This document shows positions 16,460-25,759 of a stretch of DNA of 64,000 bases, piece after piece. The DNA is from Pseudoalteromonas neustonica (GTDB taxonomy: Bacteria > Pseudomonadota > Gammaproteobacteria > Enterobacterales > Alteromonadaceae): positions 62,001 through 126,000 of the forward strand of contig NZ_BDDS01000001.1 of NCBI RefSeq assembly GCF_001653135.1, in the 5' to 3' direction. The stretch's first letter is position 1; each line of letters opens with the position of its first letter. The notes below the pieces were generated by a model, which saw nothing but the letters and a program-made list of their open reading frames with translations, was not told where the DNA came from and made no database searches. Both the position numbers and the translations under genes were made by a program.

Positions 16460-17377
16460 GTGTATTTAAGCTATTTTGGCTTGTCAGAAAAACCGTTTTC
16501 AATCGCGCCGAATCCACAGTACTTATTTTTAAGTGAACGCCATAAAGAAGCTTTAGCGCATTTGACCTATGGGTTAGGCGAAGCGGGAGGGTTCGTTTTA
16601 TTAACTGGCGAAGTGGGTACGGGTAAAACTACGCTAACGCGAAGCTTGCAAGATCAGTTGCCTGAAAATACCCAAGTGGCATTAATTTATAATCCCGCAC
16701 TTTCTGAATTAGAGTTATTAGCCAGTATTTGTGATGGATTTAGTATTGGTTATGATGAGCAAAATGCGACTCTAAAAACGTTAACAGATGCAATTAAAAA
16801 ACACTTAGAAGCAAATCATGCTAGTGGTGGCCATACAATTTTAATCATTGATGAGGCACAGCTGCTATCGCCCGATGTATTAGAACAGCTACGTTTGTTA
16901 ACGAATATAGAAACGAACCATAAAAAATTATTACAAATAGTATTAATTGGTCAGCCTGAATTAAACGATTTACTTAAACGTAATGAGTTGCGTCAATTGG
17001 CACAGCGGATCACGGCTCGCTATCATTTACTGCCATTAACGCAAGGGCAAACATTTGCCTATGTAAAACACCGACTTTACGTTGCAGGTTGTGATCGTAC
17101 AATTTTCACTCAAGATGCATTAAAGGCATTATACTTGCTGACCATGGGCGTTCCACGGTTAGTTAACTTATTGTGTGAGCGATGTTTAGTAGGCGCATTT
17201 TCTAAGCAACTCATGATGATAGATAGCGATATCGTGATGCGTTCAGCACAAGAGGCTTTGCCGCCAACAACGTTAAGCAGTGAACTAAAGACTGATAAAA
17301 CATCTTACCATTGGCTTTTCCCTGTGGCTTTTTTAGTCGTGCTTAGTATGGGTATTGGCTTGTCGTTTATTTTTTAG
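16460..17377 (+). CDS. gspA: ExeA/GspA-type AAA ATPase for type II secretin assembly
   Basis: In Aeromonas, ExeA works with ExeB to place the type II secretion secretin in the outer membrane. The 305-residue protein begins with the family motif MYLSYFGLSEKPFSIAPNP. It has Walker A GEVGTGKTT (about 50-58) and Walker B ILIIDEAQ, and ends with one membrane helix (WLFPVAFLVVLSMGIGLSFIF). It lacks the long periplasmic peptidoglycan-binding extension of full ExeA. The start is GTG 16460. The gene is 12 bases ahead of a GspB-like gene, which fixes its role better than sequence alone. MshM of the MSHA pilus is the closest alternative. Confidence 0.8.
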   Translation: MYLSYFGLSEKPFSIAPNPQYLFLSERHKEALAHLTYGLGEAGGFVLLTGEVGTGKTTLTRSLQDQLPENTQVALIYNPALSELELLASICDGFSIGYDEQNATLKTLTDAIKKHLEANHASGGHTILIIDEAQLLSPDVLEQLRLLTNIETNHKKLLQIVLIGQPELNDLLKRNELRQLAQRITARYHLLPLTQGQTFAYVKHRLYVAGCDRTIFTQDALKALYLLTMGVPRLVNLLCERCLVGAFSKQLMMIDSDIVMRSAQEALPPTTLSSELKTDKTSYHWLFPVAFLVVLSMGIGLSFIF

Positions 17378-17389
17378 TAGTGGTAATTT

Positions 17390-18427
17390 ATGTCGTATTT
17401 ATTAGATGCATTAAAACAATCGCAACAACATGATGAAGCTGCAGCGCATGATCGCACTGCTGAGCAAGAAAAACAGCAAAAAGAGTTACAGCGTTATCGT
17501 TTCATTGCTATCTCATTGGGTTTACTAGTCGGCTTTATATTGACACTCATGGCTGGCTTTTCAATTGGTAAATGGTTGCAGAACAGTCAAGGTGATGCAC
17601 TTGTAGCGTCAGATAAAATTATTGCTGTTGGCGTAGAAGAAGAAAAGAAAAACGATGCGGTCCCACAAGTAACGAATCAAGTGCCCGTTAATAACACTAC
17701 GGTACAACCAACAGTTAGTGCGGTTGTGCCGCAAATTGTAGCACAGCCACAACCACAGATAGTTCAGCCAATTAATCAGCAAATACCTCAACAAAACTCG
17801 GGTCAATACCAGTGGGTGCAAGTGCCTGTAAATACAGTGCCGACTTATTCGCAAAGTCAACCAATGCTAGTACAAACACCGAATGGCTATCAGCAAGTTT
17901 ATACCGCGCCACCTCAGCAACAATATAACCCGAATGTAATGCAAGTACAGCAAGTACAACAAGCACTAAATACCAGCGCTAGCAGTATCGATATGAGCAA
18001 ATACAAAGTATTAGGTAAGCCGTTAGGCGAACAAGCACCGGCCAAACCTAAACCAGTAGCTACCGTGACCGAAGAAGAGTTAGAGATTGTACCTACAGCC
18101 CTTAAAAATGCATTTGCACGTGCCATTGAAGATACGCAAAATACGCAGACTCATCAAATAACGCAAGGGACTAAAAATTCATCTTATGCAGAACCGATAG
18201 AATTGTTACCCGATGCCTTATTGGCTTTAATACCACAGATTAAGTATCAAGCGCATATCTACTCATCATCACCGGATAAACGTTGGGTGAAACTTAATAA
18301 CCGTGAGTTATATGAAGGCGATAGAATGGGCGACTTTAGAATTTTAGAGATCACCCCCGAGCAAACCGTATTGAGCTTTGATGATTATGAGTTTAGCTTA
18401 AAGGCGCTGCAAGATTGGCCACAGTAG
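17390..18427 (+). CDS. gspB: GspB/ExeB-like general secretion protein
   Basis: 345 residues. It starts MSYLLDALKQSQ, the usual start of GspB-type proteins, with a single membrane helix at about residues 37-58. A long periplasmic linker rich in Q, V and P follows (about 90-195). The C-terminal domain (about 275-345) carries IKYQAHIYSSSPDKRWVKLNN and FRILEITPEQTVLSFDDYEFSL, the GspB fold related to the C-domain of GspC. Partner of GspA in secretin assembly. The other gsp genes are not in this window. Confidence 0.85.
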   Translation: MSYLLDALKQSQQHDEAAAHDRTAEQEKQQKELQRYRFIAISLGLLVGFILTLMAGFSIGKWLQNSQGDALVASDKIIAVGVEEEKKNDAVPQVTNQVPVNNTTVQPTVSAVVPQIVAQPQPQIVQPINQQIPQQNSGQYQWVQVPVNTVPTYSQSQPMLVQTPNGYQQVYTAPPQQQYNPNVMQVQQVQQALNTSASSIDMSKYKVLGKPLGEQAPAKPKPVATVTEEELEIVPTALKNAFARAIEDTQNTQTHQITQGTKNSSYAEPIELLPDALLALIPQIKYQAHIYSSSPDKRWVKLNNRELYEGDRMGDFRILEITPEQTVLSFDDYEFSLKALQDWPQ

Positions 18428-18492
18428 GGGGATTAACTCCCGAGTATCTACATGGATGTATAGACGTGAGCAGGACATGGAAGCTTTGCTCG

Positions 18493-18581
18493 ACTTTTAC
18501 TTAGCCCACTCGATTACAAATTACACGCCGCGATTAAATCGCCCCTAGATTGAATAAATTTTAATCCTGACGGGTCAATGG
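18493..18581. repeat. Partial copy of the interspersed element found complete at 54689-54958
   Basis: TTTTACTTAGCCCACT, then GATTACAAA and CGCCGCGATTAAATCGCCCC, then TTTAATCC, in the same order and spacing as the right half of the 54689-54958 element. The outer inverted end is eroded (GACGGGTCAATGG). It sits between the convergent gspB and HD-GYP genes. Confidence 0.7.
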
Positions 18582-18584
18582 ATC

Positions 18585-19853
18585 TTAAGGCAAAATTGAA
18601 TGTTTAAAAAAGCGAATTAAATCAATATTAAAATCTGCGGGTTTGACTGCACCTTCTAACGCATCTTGGTTGCGACTGTGAGCAAGATCAATATCTTGCA
18701 CTTCAGTATAGCGTGCGTGTTTGGCATGATAAAACGTTTTTACTTGAGGTTTGAGTGGGCTTGCAGGGTTACTTTTAGTAACCAACCCCACTTTTTGACT
18801 CGATAGTTTAACTAAGGTGCCAACAGGATGAATACCTATGCATTGAATAAACTTAGTGAGTAACTCGCCATCAAAACTGTCAGGGCAACCGTCTTTTAAT
18901 ATTTTAAAGGCTTTTATTGGCTCCATACCTGCTTTGTACACACGCTCAGCTGTAAGTGCATCATATACATCAACAATAGAGGCCATACGCACGTATTGGC
19001 TTATTTCATTCGCAGGTTTACCAAATGGGTAACCGCTGCCATCTAAACGCTCATGATGAAAACCTGCAATATCGACAGCGATCCCGGTTAGTCCTGCTTT
19101 TTCTAAAATTTGCTTACTAAAGAGTGCATGATCTTGAATAACTTTATATTCTTGTTCGGTTAGCTTACCAGGCTTATTTAAAATTTCATCGGGGATCTGA
19201 ATTTTTCCAATATCATGTAGGAGAGCGCCTGTAGCGAGCTCTTCGATGAGATCTTTTTCAAAGCCTAAGTGTTTGGCAAAAATACTTATTAAAATAGAAA
19301 CATTGATTGAATGCTCTAATAGGTAGGTGTCTTTTTCACGCATACGAGTGATACATGCAAGCGCATCTTGATTGCGAAATACAGAATCTATAAAGCCGTT
19401 CGCTAATTCTTTAAATGGTGCAATATCAATTGTATTACCTGCTTTAATATCGGTAAATGCTTTGCTTTGCAGTTGTTTTGCTTCTGTATAAAGCCTATTG
19501 GCTTTATGCATTTCTTGTTCGACACTATTAGCTGTTAGCCAAGGATCACGTTGCTTGGGGGGATCGTCAATAATTTCATCACAAGTATGCTCTGTACTCG
19601 GATCTACGATGGTTTTATCAGGATCAATTTCAACCTCTAATATACCGGCTTTAATAAGTTTATCGATCCCTGTTTGCGTTTTAACCCAACCTTGGTTTTT
19701 GATCTTAATTTTTCCAGTTTGTTTCGTCACGTTCTGAACAAACATACCAGGGAGAAGTTGATTAATAGGGATGGTCTTCAAATTATTTACTTCGTTAAAG
19801 TGGTTGTTCTTTAAACCTAGCAAACTTTTGCTTATAACTGTAGTAATAGACAT
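18585..19853 (-). CDS. HD-GYP domain cyclic-di-GMP phosphodiesterase
   Basis: Expected to hydrolyse cyclic di-GMP. The N-terminal ~130 residues match DUF3391 (INQLLPGMFVQNV), which commonly precedes HD-GYP domains. The catalytic part has LLHDIGKIQIPDEILNKPG with the HD pair and HHERLDGSGYPFGK with the GYP motif, both intact. 422 residues as drawn. The start is doubtful: ATG 19853 lies right behind a terminator and has no Shine-Dalgarno. A TTG at 19781 (LKTIPINQLLPGM) fits the family N-terminus better. No membrane or sensor domain is visible beyond DUF3391. Confidence 0.88.
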   Translation of the reverse strand: MSITTVISKSLLGLKNNHFNEVNNLKTIPINQLLPGMFVQNVTKQTGKIKIKNQGWVKTQTGIDKLIKAGILEVEIDPDKTIVDPSTEHTCDEIIDDPPKQRDPWLTANSVEQEMHKANRLYTEAKQLQSKAFTDIKAGNTIDIAPFKELANGFIDSVFRNQDALACITRMREKDTYLLEHSINVSILISIFAKHLGFEKDLIEELATGALLHDIGKIQIPDEILNKPGKLTEQEYKVIQDHALFSKQILEKAGLTGIAVDIAGFHHERLDGSGYPFGKPANEISQYVRMASIVDVYDALTAERVYKAGMEPIKAFKILKDGCPDSFDGELLTKFIQCIGIHPVGTLVKLSSQKVGLVTKSNPASPLKPQVKTFYHAKHARYTEVQDIDLAHSRNQDALEGAVKPADFNIDLIRFFKHSILP

Positions 19854-19854
19854 G

Positions 19855-19880
19855 AAAAAGGGCGCTATTTAGCGCCCTTT
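19855..19880 (-). terminator. Terminator downstream of putA, abutting the HD-GYP gene
   Basis: AAAGGGCGCTA and TAGCGCCCTTT form a near-perfect stem followed on the minus strand by a T-run. It ends two bases before the annotated HD-GYP ATG. Confidence 0.8.
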
Positions 19881-19896
19881 AGTACTTATTACGTAT

Positions 19897-22800
19897 TTAT
19901 TCGTCGTCTTCAACTAACGTCATTAGCGATGTATTACCGCCAGAGGCTGTTGTATCAATACTTATAGTCTTTTCTGTGACTAAGCGCTTGATTAGCGTGT
20001 CGTAGTATTCTGAGCTTATCACTGGCAATATCGCACCTTTGCGTCCTGCAAGCTGTTGGCTAAAGTAACCTAAACGAGAAGAACGAGCTGCAACTACTGC
20101 GCCGGCTAAATGAGGGTGTGCTAAAAGCGCTTGCAACTGGTTAGGTTTAGCTACTTGTAAAACACCTTCAGCAACGCCGGTAGAGATAAATTTATCTTTA
20201 AAGGCAACCGCTTCGTCATAGAATATTTCAGAGGCTACAGTGATTACAGTATTACCGGCAGCGAGTGCTGTGATAATTGAAATTGCCCAGAAATTAAATG
20301 ACGTGCTCTTATCCGCATAACACACTACACAACCACGCGCTTCAAGGTGCAGGGTATTTGATTCACCCGTTGGCCCAGGCAACGTTGTATGTTTGCGCAT
20401 GTGTTTTTCAAGACGGTTAAGCTGTGCACGTGCATCGGCAAGTGTAAGGGCTAAATCGTCCGCAAGCTCGTCAATAATGTCAACAGTTGCTATTTTAGCC
20501 AGTAGTTGACGTACCGCAGAAACGCGGTCATTAAGAGGTGTTGCGCGCCAGATTTTCTCGTCACGCATTGAGTTGGCCATTAACTTTTCAACTTGCTCAT
20601 TTGCACCCGAGTAGTGGTGTAAATCAAGCTCGTCAGGCGTTAGGTTAGTCATTTGTACGTTATCTGGCGATGCTTTTTCTTTCACTAAACGTTGTAGGTA
20701 GTTAGGGCCACCTGCTTTAGGACCTGTGCCAGAAAGGCCACGGCCACCAAATGGTTGCACACCAACGATTGCACCAATCATGTTACGGTTAACGTAAACA
20801 TTGCCCGCACGCGACATTTTCGCTAAGTATTCACAACGCTCTTCTATGCGTGAATGAATACCCATTGTTAGGCCAAACCCAGTGTTGTTAATTTGATCAA
20901 TTACGTTATCAAGGTCTGAACCTTTAAAGCGAATGATGTGAACACATGGGCCAAATACTTCACGTTTAAGCACTGACAAATCTTTGATTTCGTATAAACG
21001 AGGAGCAAAGAAATACGCGCCATTTTCGCTATTATCTGGAATATCACATTGATAATGCAGTGTTGCGTTACCTTTTAGGTACTCCACATGATCGTTTAAG
21101 TTCTTAAGCGCTTTTTCATCGATTACAGGACCAATGTCGGTTGATAGCAATGAAGGGTCGCCTACGTGTAACTCTTTAAGCGCGCCTTTGATCATCTCAA
21201 TCACGCCATCAGCAATGTCTTCTTGTAAAAATAATACACGAAGCGCAGAACAACGTTGGCCGGCACTTTGAAAGCCAGAACTGATCACATCATCAACAAC
21301 TTGCTCAGGTAGCGCTGTAGAATCGACGATCATACAGTTTTGGCCACCTGTTTCGGCAATGAGTGGTACTTGAATATCGTTACGAGCAGCAAGAGTTTGC
21401 GAAATGATTGTGCCGGTTTCAGTTGAACCAGTAAACATAACAGCTTGAATACGTTCATCAGGAACAATCGTTTTACCCACATCGCTACCGCGAGCTACTA
21501 CAGCCTGTACAACAAACTCAGGTAAGCCAACAGATAACATAAGTTCAATAGTACGTAGTGCAATATAACTTGTTTGCTCAGCTGGTTTTGCAATTACGGT
21601 GTTACCCGTTACGATTGCAGCGGCAACTTGACCTAAAAAGATTGCCAGTGGGAAGTTCCATGGGCTGATACATAAGATCACGCCGCGAGCTTCAAAACGC
21701 TCATCTTCACTTAGCTCTTCAGCGCGTGCTGCGTAGTAGCGACAAAAATCAACGGCTTCACGTACTTCATCAATACCGTCTTGCGCTATTTTACCAGCTT
21801 CTTTGATACAAATAGCCACTAGCTCATCGTGATGACGCTCTAAAATATCAGCAATGCGGCGCAGTAAATTAGCACGATCTTTTACAGGTGTTTGTGACCA
21901 TGATTCAAACGCTGTTTCAGCATTGCTTAGCAAGGTCAGCATGTCATCACTAGAGTGTAGTTTGACGTGACCAATGATTTCTTGATGATTTGCAGGGTTT
22001 TTAACGGCTAATGAACCTTCAGGTACATCCGTTGCTGTAATACGGTGCTCTGTAAACCAAGTATCAAGATTTTCTTTGAATGGCGTAATGATATTGATAT
22101 CAGTTAAGTCCATGCCTTTTGAGTTTGCACGTTCTTCGCCATATAAATCAATTGGCATTTTGATTTGTGTATTGTACTTGTTACGTAAGCCTTGGAGTGT
22201 TTCAACCGGATCCGGCAGTAACGATTCAACAGGTTTAGTCGTATCAACAATCGCATTTACGAATGAAGAGTTTGCACCGTTTTCAAGTAAACGACGAACC
22301 AAATAAGCAAGTAGATCTTCGTGTTGGCCTACTGGAGCATACACACGACACTGGATTTTTTCTTCAGTAACGATTTGATCAAATAATGATTCGCCCATAC
22401 CGTGTAAACGTTGAAATTCAAAACCTTGGTTATCACCTTTTGCAACTTCTAAAATAGTCGCTGCAGTGTAAGCATTGTGTGTTGCAAACTGTGGATAAAG
22501 CACATCACGTGCTTCAAGTAATTTAATTGCACAGGCTTTGTAAGAAACATCAGTGGTTGCTTTACGTGTAAATACAGGAAAGTGATCTAAACCATCTTGT
22601 TGTGTGGTTTTGATTTCGGTATCCCAGTATGCGCCTTTAACTAAACGTACCATCATCTTACGGCCAACGCGGCTGGCAAGTTCAGTTAACCATTCAATCA
22701 CAAAAATTGCGCGTTTTTGGTACGCTTGTACTGCTAAGCCAAAACCATTCCAATCAGCTAGGTCATCATCGCTAAATACAGCTTCGATGACATCAAGCGA

Positions 22801-23700
22801 GATATCAAGACGGTCAGCTTCTTCAGCATCAACGGTAAAGCCAATGTCATAGCTTTTAGCAACCATTGCTAGCTCTTTGAGCTTAGGCACGATCTCGTTC
22901 ATCACGCGTTCTTTATGCGTGAATTCATAACGAGGATGAATTGCAGAAAGCTTTACAGATATGCCTGGACTTTTTACTGGACCACGGCCATTAGCGGCTT
23001 TACCTATGGCATGAATCGCATTCATATAGCTATTGAAGTAGCGATCCGCATCTTTCATGGTGCGCGCGCCTTCACCTAGCATATCGTATGAGTATACATA
23101 GCCTTTTTGTTCTTTTTCAGCAGCACGTTCGATAGCTTCGTCAATCGTACGGCCCATAACGAACTGCTTACCCATGATTTTCATGGCAAAATTTACTGAT
23201 TTGCGAATAACCGGTTCGCCTAAGCGACCAATCGTTTTCTTCAATACACCAAACTGCTGTTCTTTGGTTTTATCAGTGTAGTTAACCATTTTACCGGTAA
23301 CTAATAGACCCCAAGATGATGCGTTTACAAATAACGAATCACTGCTACCTAAGTGAGAGCTCCAGTCGCCTTTTGCAAGCTTATCGCGGATCAAGGTATC
23401 TTGAGTTGCTTTATCTGGCACACGTAGCAGGGCTTCTGCTAAACACATTAATACCACACCTTCTTCACTCGAAAGTGAGAATTCATTTAATAGTGCATCA
23501 ACACCGCTTTGACCATCTTGATCACGACGAATATTGTGAACTATCTGACGAGCACGTTCCCATGCGCGGCTACGGGCTTTAACGCCTACTTCGGCAAGGG
23601 GTAAAATGTGATCAATTACAGCATTTTCGTCAATGCGGTAAAAGTCACGGATCTTTTGTCGAATTGGACACGTTGTTGTCAAATCGCCGTTGAATAACAT
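19897..23700 (-). CDS. putA: Bifunctional proline dehydrogenase / P5C dehydrogenase PutA (type B, no DNA-binding domain)
   Basis: It oxidises proline to glutamate in two steps, at FAD and NAD sites joined by a channel. The 1267-residue protein has the PRODH domain (RLVKGAYWD and GQHEDLLAYLVRRLLENGA), then the aldehyde dehydrogenase domain (ISPWNFPLAIFLGQ, FTGSTETG, QSAGQRCSALR with the catalytic Cys). A C-terminal ALDH-like domain follows (about 1060-1267), as in long PutAs. It begins MLFNGDLTTTCPIRQKIRDFY, so the ~50-residue ribbon-helix-helix operator-binding domain of E. coli PutA is absent. It therefore cannot repress itself, and a divergent Lrp-type regulator is next door. Confidence 0.95.
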   Translation of the reverse strand: MLFNGDLTTTCPIRQKIRDFYRIDENAVIDHILPLAEVGVKARSRAWERARQIVHNIRRDQDGQSGVDALLNEFSLSSEEGVVLMCLAEALLRVPDKATQDTLIRDKLAKGDWSSHLGSSDSLFVNASSWGLLVTGKMVNYTDKTKEQQFGVLKKTIGRLGEPVIRKSVNFAMKIMGKQFVMGRTIDEAIERAAEKEQKGYVYSYDMLGEGARTMKDADRYFNSYMNAIHAIGKAANGRGPVKSPGISVKLSAIHPRYEFTHKERVMNEIVPKLKELAMVAKSYDIGFTVDAEEADRLDISLDVIEAVFSDDDLADWNGFGLAVQAYQKRAIFVIEWLTELASRVGRKMMVRLVKGAYWDTEIKTTQQDGLDHFPVFTRKATTDVSYKACAIKLLEARDVLYPQFATHNAYTAATILEVAKGDNQGFEFQRLHGMGESLFDQIVTEEKIQCRVYAPVGQHEDLLAYLVRRLLENGANSSFVNAIVDTTKPVESLLPDPVETLQGLRNKYNTQIKMPIDLYGEERANSKGMDLTDINIITPFKENLDTWFTEHRITATDVPEGSLAVKNPANHQEIIGHVKLHSSDDMLTLLSNAETAFESWSQTPVKDRANLLRRIADILERHHDELVAICIKEAGKIAQDGIDEVREAVDFCRYYAARAEELSEDERFEARGVILCISPWNFPLAIFLGQVAAAIVTGNTVIAKPAEQTSYIALRTIELMLSVGLPEFVVQAVVARGSDVGKTIVPDERIQAVMFTGSTETGTIISQTLAARNDIQVPLIAETGGQNCMIVDSTALPEQVVDDVISSGFQSAGQRCSALRVLFLQEDIADGVIEMIKGALKELHVGDPSLLSTDIGPVIDEKALKNLNDHVEYLKGNATLHYQCDIPDNSENGAYFFAPRLYEIKDLSVLKREVFGPCVHIIRFKGSDLDNVIDQINNTGFGLTMGIHSRIEERCEYLAKMSRAGNVYVNRNMIGAIVGVQPFGGRGLSGTGPKAGGPNYLQRLVKEKASPDNVQMTNLTPDELDLHHYSGANEQVEKLMANSMRDEKIWRATPLNDRVSAVRQLLAKIATVDIIDELADDLALTLADARAQLNRLEKHMRKHTTLPGPTGESNTLHLEARGCVVCYADKSTSFNFWAISIITALAAGNTVITVASEIFYDEAVAFKDKFISTGVAEGVLQVAKPNQLQALLAHPHLAGAVVAARSSRLGYFSQQLAGRKGAILPVISSEYYDTLIKRLVTEKTISIDTTASGGNTSLMTLVEDDE

Positions 23701-23788
23701 AAGTAACCTCTGGTGTGTGGAGTCTTGCAGCTAAAAAAGTATGCTGCTCGATTATCATGTTGCGTAATGCGTGCATTCTAATTAAATT

Positions 23789-23805
23789 CCAGCAGAATAT
23801 GCTGG
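23789..23805. promoter_or_regulatory. Lrp-type operator between putA and the Lrp-family gene
   Basis: CCAGCAGAATATGCTGG is a palindrome with 6-bp arms. Its inner 15 bases (23790-23804) match the Lrp consensus YAGHAWATTWTDCTR at about 13 of 15 positions by my count. A looser GCAG...CTGC repeat lies at 23727-23747. Placement between divergent putA and regulator genes fits a shared control site. Predicted, not demonstrated. Confidence 0.6.
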
Positions 23806-23870
23806 TTAAATTTGGCGTTTTACGATAATTTACAGGGCATACCTTTAACTTATCCGCATAAAATTCTGTT

Positions 23871-24353
23871 ATGACAAGTTCGAATAGATTACGCCTGCTT
23901 GATCGTATCGATTTAGCAATATTAGATGTACTGCAAAAAAATGGCAGAATATCTAATGTTAACCTCGCAAAGCAGGTTAACTTAAGCCCTAGCCCTTGTC
24001 TAGATAGAGTAAAACGACTCGAACAAGAGGGCTACATAGAAGGCTACTTTGCTAAATTGAGCGAAGCCAAGCTAAACCAAAGTTTGCTTGCGCATGTGCA
24101 AGTATCTTTAGTGACCTCCAACACTGCGGTGTTTAAAATATTCCGTGAGCATATTTTAAAAATTAATCAAGTTGTTGAGTGCGATATGGTCGCTGGTGGC
24201 TATGATTATTTACTGAAAATCCGCGTATCAGATATGGATGAGTACCGCCAAGTATTAGGTGATTTAGTTGATATCCCTGGGGTTGGTACACATCACACTT
24301 ATATGGTGATAGAGAAAATCAAACAAGACAGCGGACTTAGACTCGACACTTAA
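23871..24353 (+). CDS. Lrp/AsnC-family transcriptional regulator, likely controlling putA
   Basis: 160 residues with an N-terminal winged-helix domain (LDRIDLAILDVLQKNGRISNVNLAKQVNLSPSPCLDRVKRLEQEG) and a C-terminal RAM ligand-binding domain (VECDMVAGGYDYLLKIRVSDMDEY, PGVGTHHTYMV). It is divergent from putA, the same arrangement as PutR regulators that activate putA in response to proline in alphaproteobacteria. Combined with the missing PutA DNA-binding domain, this makes a PutR role likely, but that is inferred from context. No clear Shine-Dalgarno precedes ATG 23871. Confidence 0.88.
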   Translation: MTSSNRLRLLDRIDLAILDVLQKNGRISNVNLAKQVNLSPSPCLDRVKRLEQEGYIEGYFAKLSEAKLNQSLLAHVQVSLVTSNTAVFKIFREHILKINQVVECDMVAGGYDYLLKIRVSDMDEYRQVLGDLVDIPGVGTHHTYMVIEKIKQDSGLRLDT

Positions 24354-24356
24354 ATT

Positions 24357-24893
24357 TAACTCACTGCTACCAACATATAGGCGGGGGTTTACCCCGTGCA
24401 TGTTTAATTCCCAACATAAGCTCACCAAAAAGAAATTAATGTTAGTCAGGATTTACTCTGTGCAGCGCAAAGCGCCTCTGTGCTCTCGGTGGTAAAATAA
24501 TTATTGTCGCCATAAATGGCGACCTACAGGGGCGCGGTGCTTGCATTACTTGTAGGAGCGTTGTTTGGCACCGTAAAGATAAAGTGATTATCGCGATGTT
24601 AACTCACTGCTACCAACATGTAGGCGGGGGTTTACCCCGTGCATGTTTAACTCTCCACATAAGATCACCAAAAAGAAATTAATGTCAGTTAGGATTTACT
24701 CTGTGCAGCGCAAAGCGCCTCTGTGCTCTCGGTGGTAAAATAATTATTGTCGCCATAAATGGCGACCTACAGGAGCGCGGTGATTGCATTACTTGTAGGA
24801 GCGTTGCTTGCCAGCGTAAAGATAAAGTGATTATCGCGAGATTAACTCACTGCTACCAACATGTAGGCGGGGGGTTATCCCGCGTAATATTAA
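24357..24893. repeat. Tandem repeat, 243-bp period, two full copies and a partial third
   Basis: Units begin TAACTCACTGCTACCAACAT at 24357, 24600 and 24843, exactly 243 bases apart. Copies one and two are near-identical over the full unit; the third stops after about 50 bases. Each contains GC-rich short palindromes (GCGGGGGTTTACCCCG, GCGCAAAGCGC, GTCGCCATAAATGGCGAC). No open frame of note runs through it. A related phrase, GGGGTAAACTCGCTGCTAC, occurs near 62567. Confidence 0.92.
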
Positions 24894-24906
24894 TTACATC
24901 GTACAT

Positions 24907-24934
24907 AAAAAAAGCACCCAAGGGTGCTTTTTTT
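24907..24934. terminator. Bidirectional terminator after ygiM
   Basis: AAAGCACCC and GGGTGCTTT form a perfect stem, with A- and T-runs on either side. Confidence 0.85.
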
Positions 24935-24957
24935 ATATCTAATATATTATTTAACGC

Positions 24958-25545
24958 TTACGCCCAGCCGTCATAGCGCTTACGACGCGATAATACGATA
25001 GTAAGAATAATGCCTAAAAATAAACCGATGAATGCAATTGCACCGCCATAAGTTAGTAGCTGACGTTTTTCTTTCGCGCCTGCTTGCTGTTTTTGGGTGC
25101 GCTCAGCTTCTAAGGTGCTTTTAAGTTTAATTATTTGCTCAGAAAGAACATTATTTTGGTCTGTCAGCGTTTGGTTTTGTTCTTGAAGCTGAGGTAATTC
25201 AATTTGAGCTTGACGAAGTTGCTCTTGCATTGATGTCATTTCAGAGCTCAAAGTACGATATTGTTGATGGATACCAGCTGTTTGAGAAATGAATTTGGCT
25301 TCAACCCAACCTTCACGTTCTTTATCATCGATTACTTTAAAAAAACCATTTTCTTCCGATGAAGTAAGAGTTAGCTTAGTACCAGCATCAACAGAGCCAA
25401 TAATACGGTAATTTTTACTCGAACCTGAATGCATAAATGTATAAAGGTTATCAACTATATAAGCGGTTTTTTCATCGGCCTGCTCTGCGTGGCTCATAAA
25501 TGTAGCAGCTGCAAGCAGCAACGCTAATAAAGAATGTTTTAACAT
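24958..25545 (-). CDS. ygiM: YgiM-like SH3 and membrane-anchor protein
   Basis: 195 residues: signal peptide (to MSHA/EQ), a bacterial SH3 domain (TAYIVDNLYTFMHSGSSKNYRIIGSVDAGTKLTLT, then GWVEAKFI), a coiled coil (about 95-155, heptads rich in Q, E and L), one C-terminal membrane helix (YGGAIAFIGLFLGIILTIVL) and a basic tail. This is the TIGR04211/YgiM arrangement. ATG 25545 with AAGG 7 bases upstream is preferred to the TTG one codon earlier. In E. coli ygiM is next to cca and ygiF nearby; here it is divergent from ygiF. Function unknown; probably a periplasmic, membrane-anchored wall-associated protein. Confidence 0.88.
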   Translation of the reverse strand: MLKHSLLALLLAAATFMSHAEQADEKTAYIVDNLYTFMHSGSSKNYRIIGSVDAGTKLTLTSSEENGFFKVIDDKEREGWVEAKFISQTAGIHQQYRTLSSEMTSMQEQLRQAQIELPQLQEQNQTLTDQNNVLSEQIIKLKSTLEAERTQKQQAGAKEKRQLLTYGGAIAFIGLFLGIILTIVLSRRKRYDGWA

Positions 25546-25759
25546 CAATCTACCTTGTTAATGTAACCGTGACTGCTACGGCAATAGTGTTTTTCATAGT
25601 TAAGTAGTGAGATAGTATGGATTTAACGCTCTAATAGCAAGGCTGATATTGTAATCGTGTATGTGAGCATAAAGGCTCAATCAGCTAAAATATTTGCAAT
25701 GTTGGGCTGCTTTGTTTATTTTGAGCTCTTATTTATTTTAAAGGTAATCCTCAAGCCTA

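Noticed and set aside
24357-24893. CRISPR array
   Set aside because: The period is 243 bases, the copies are near-identical throughout, and there are no short direct repeats with unique spacers or cas genes.
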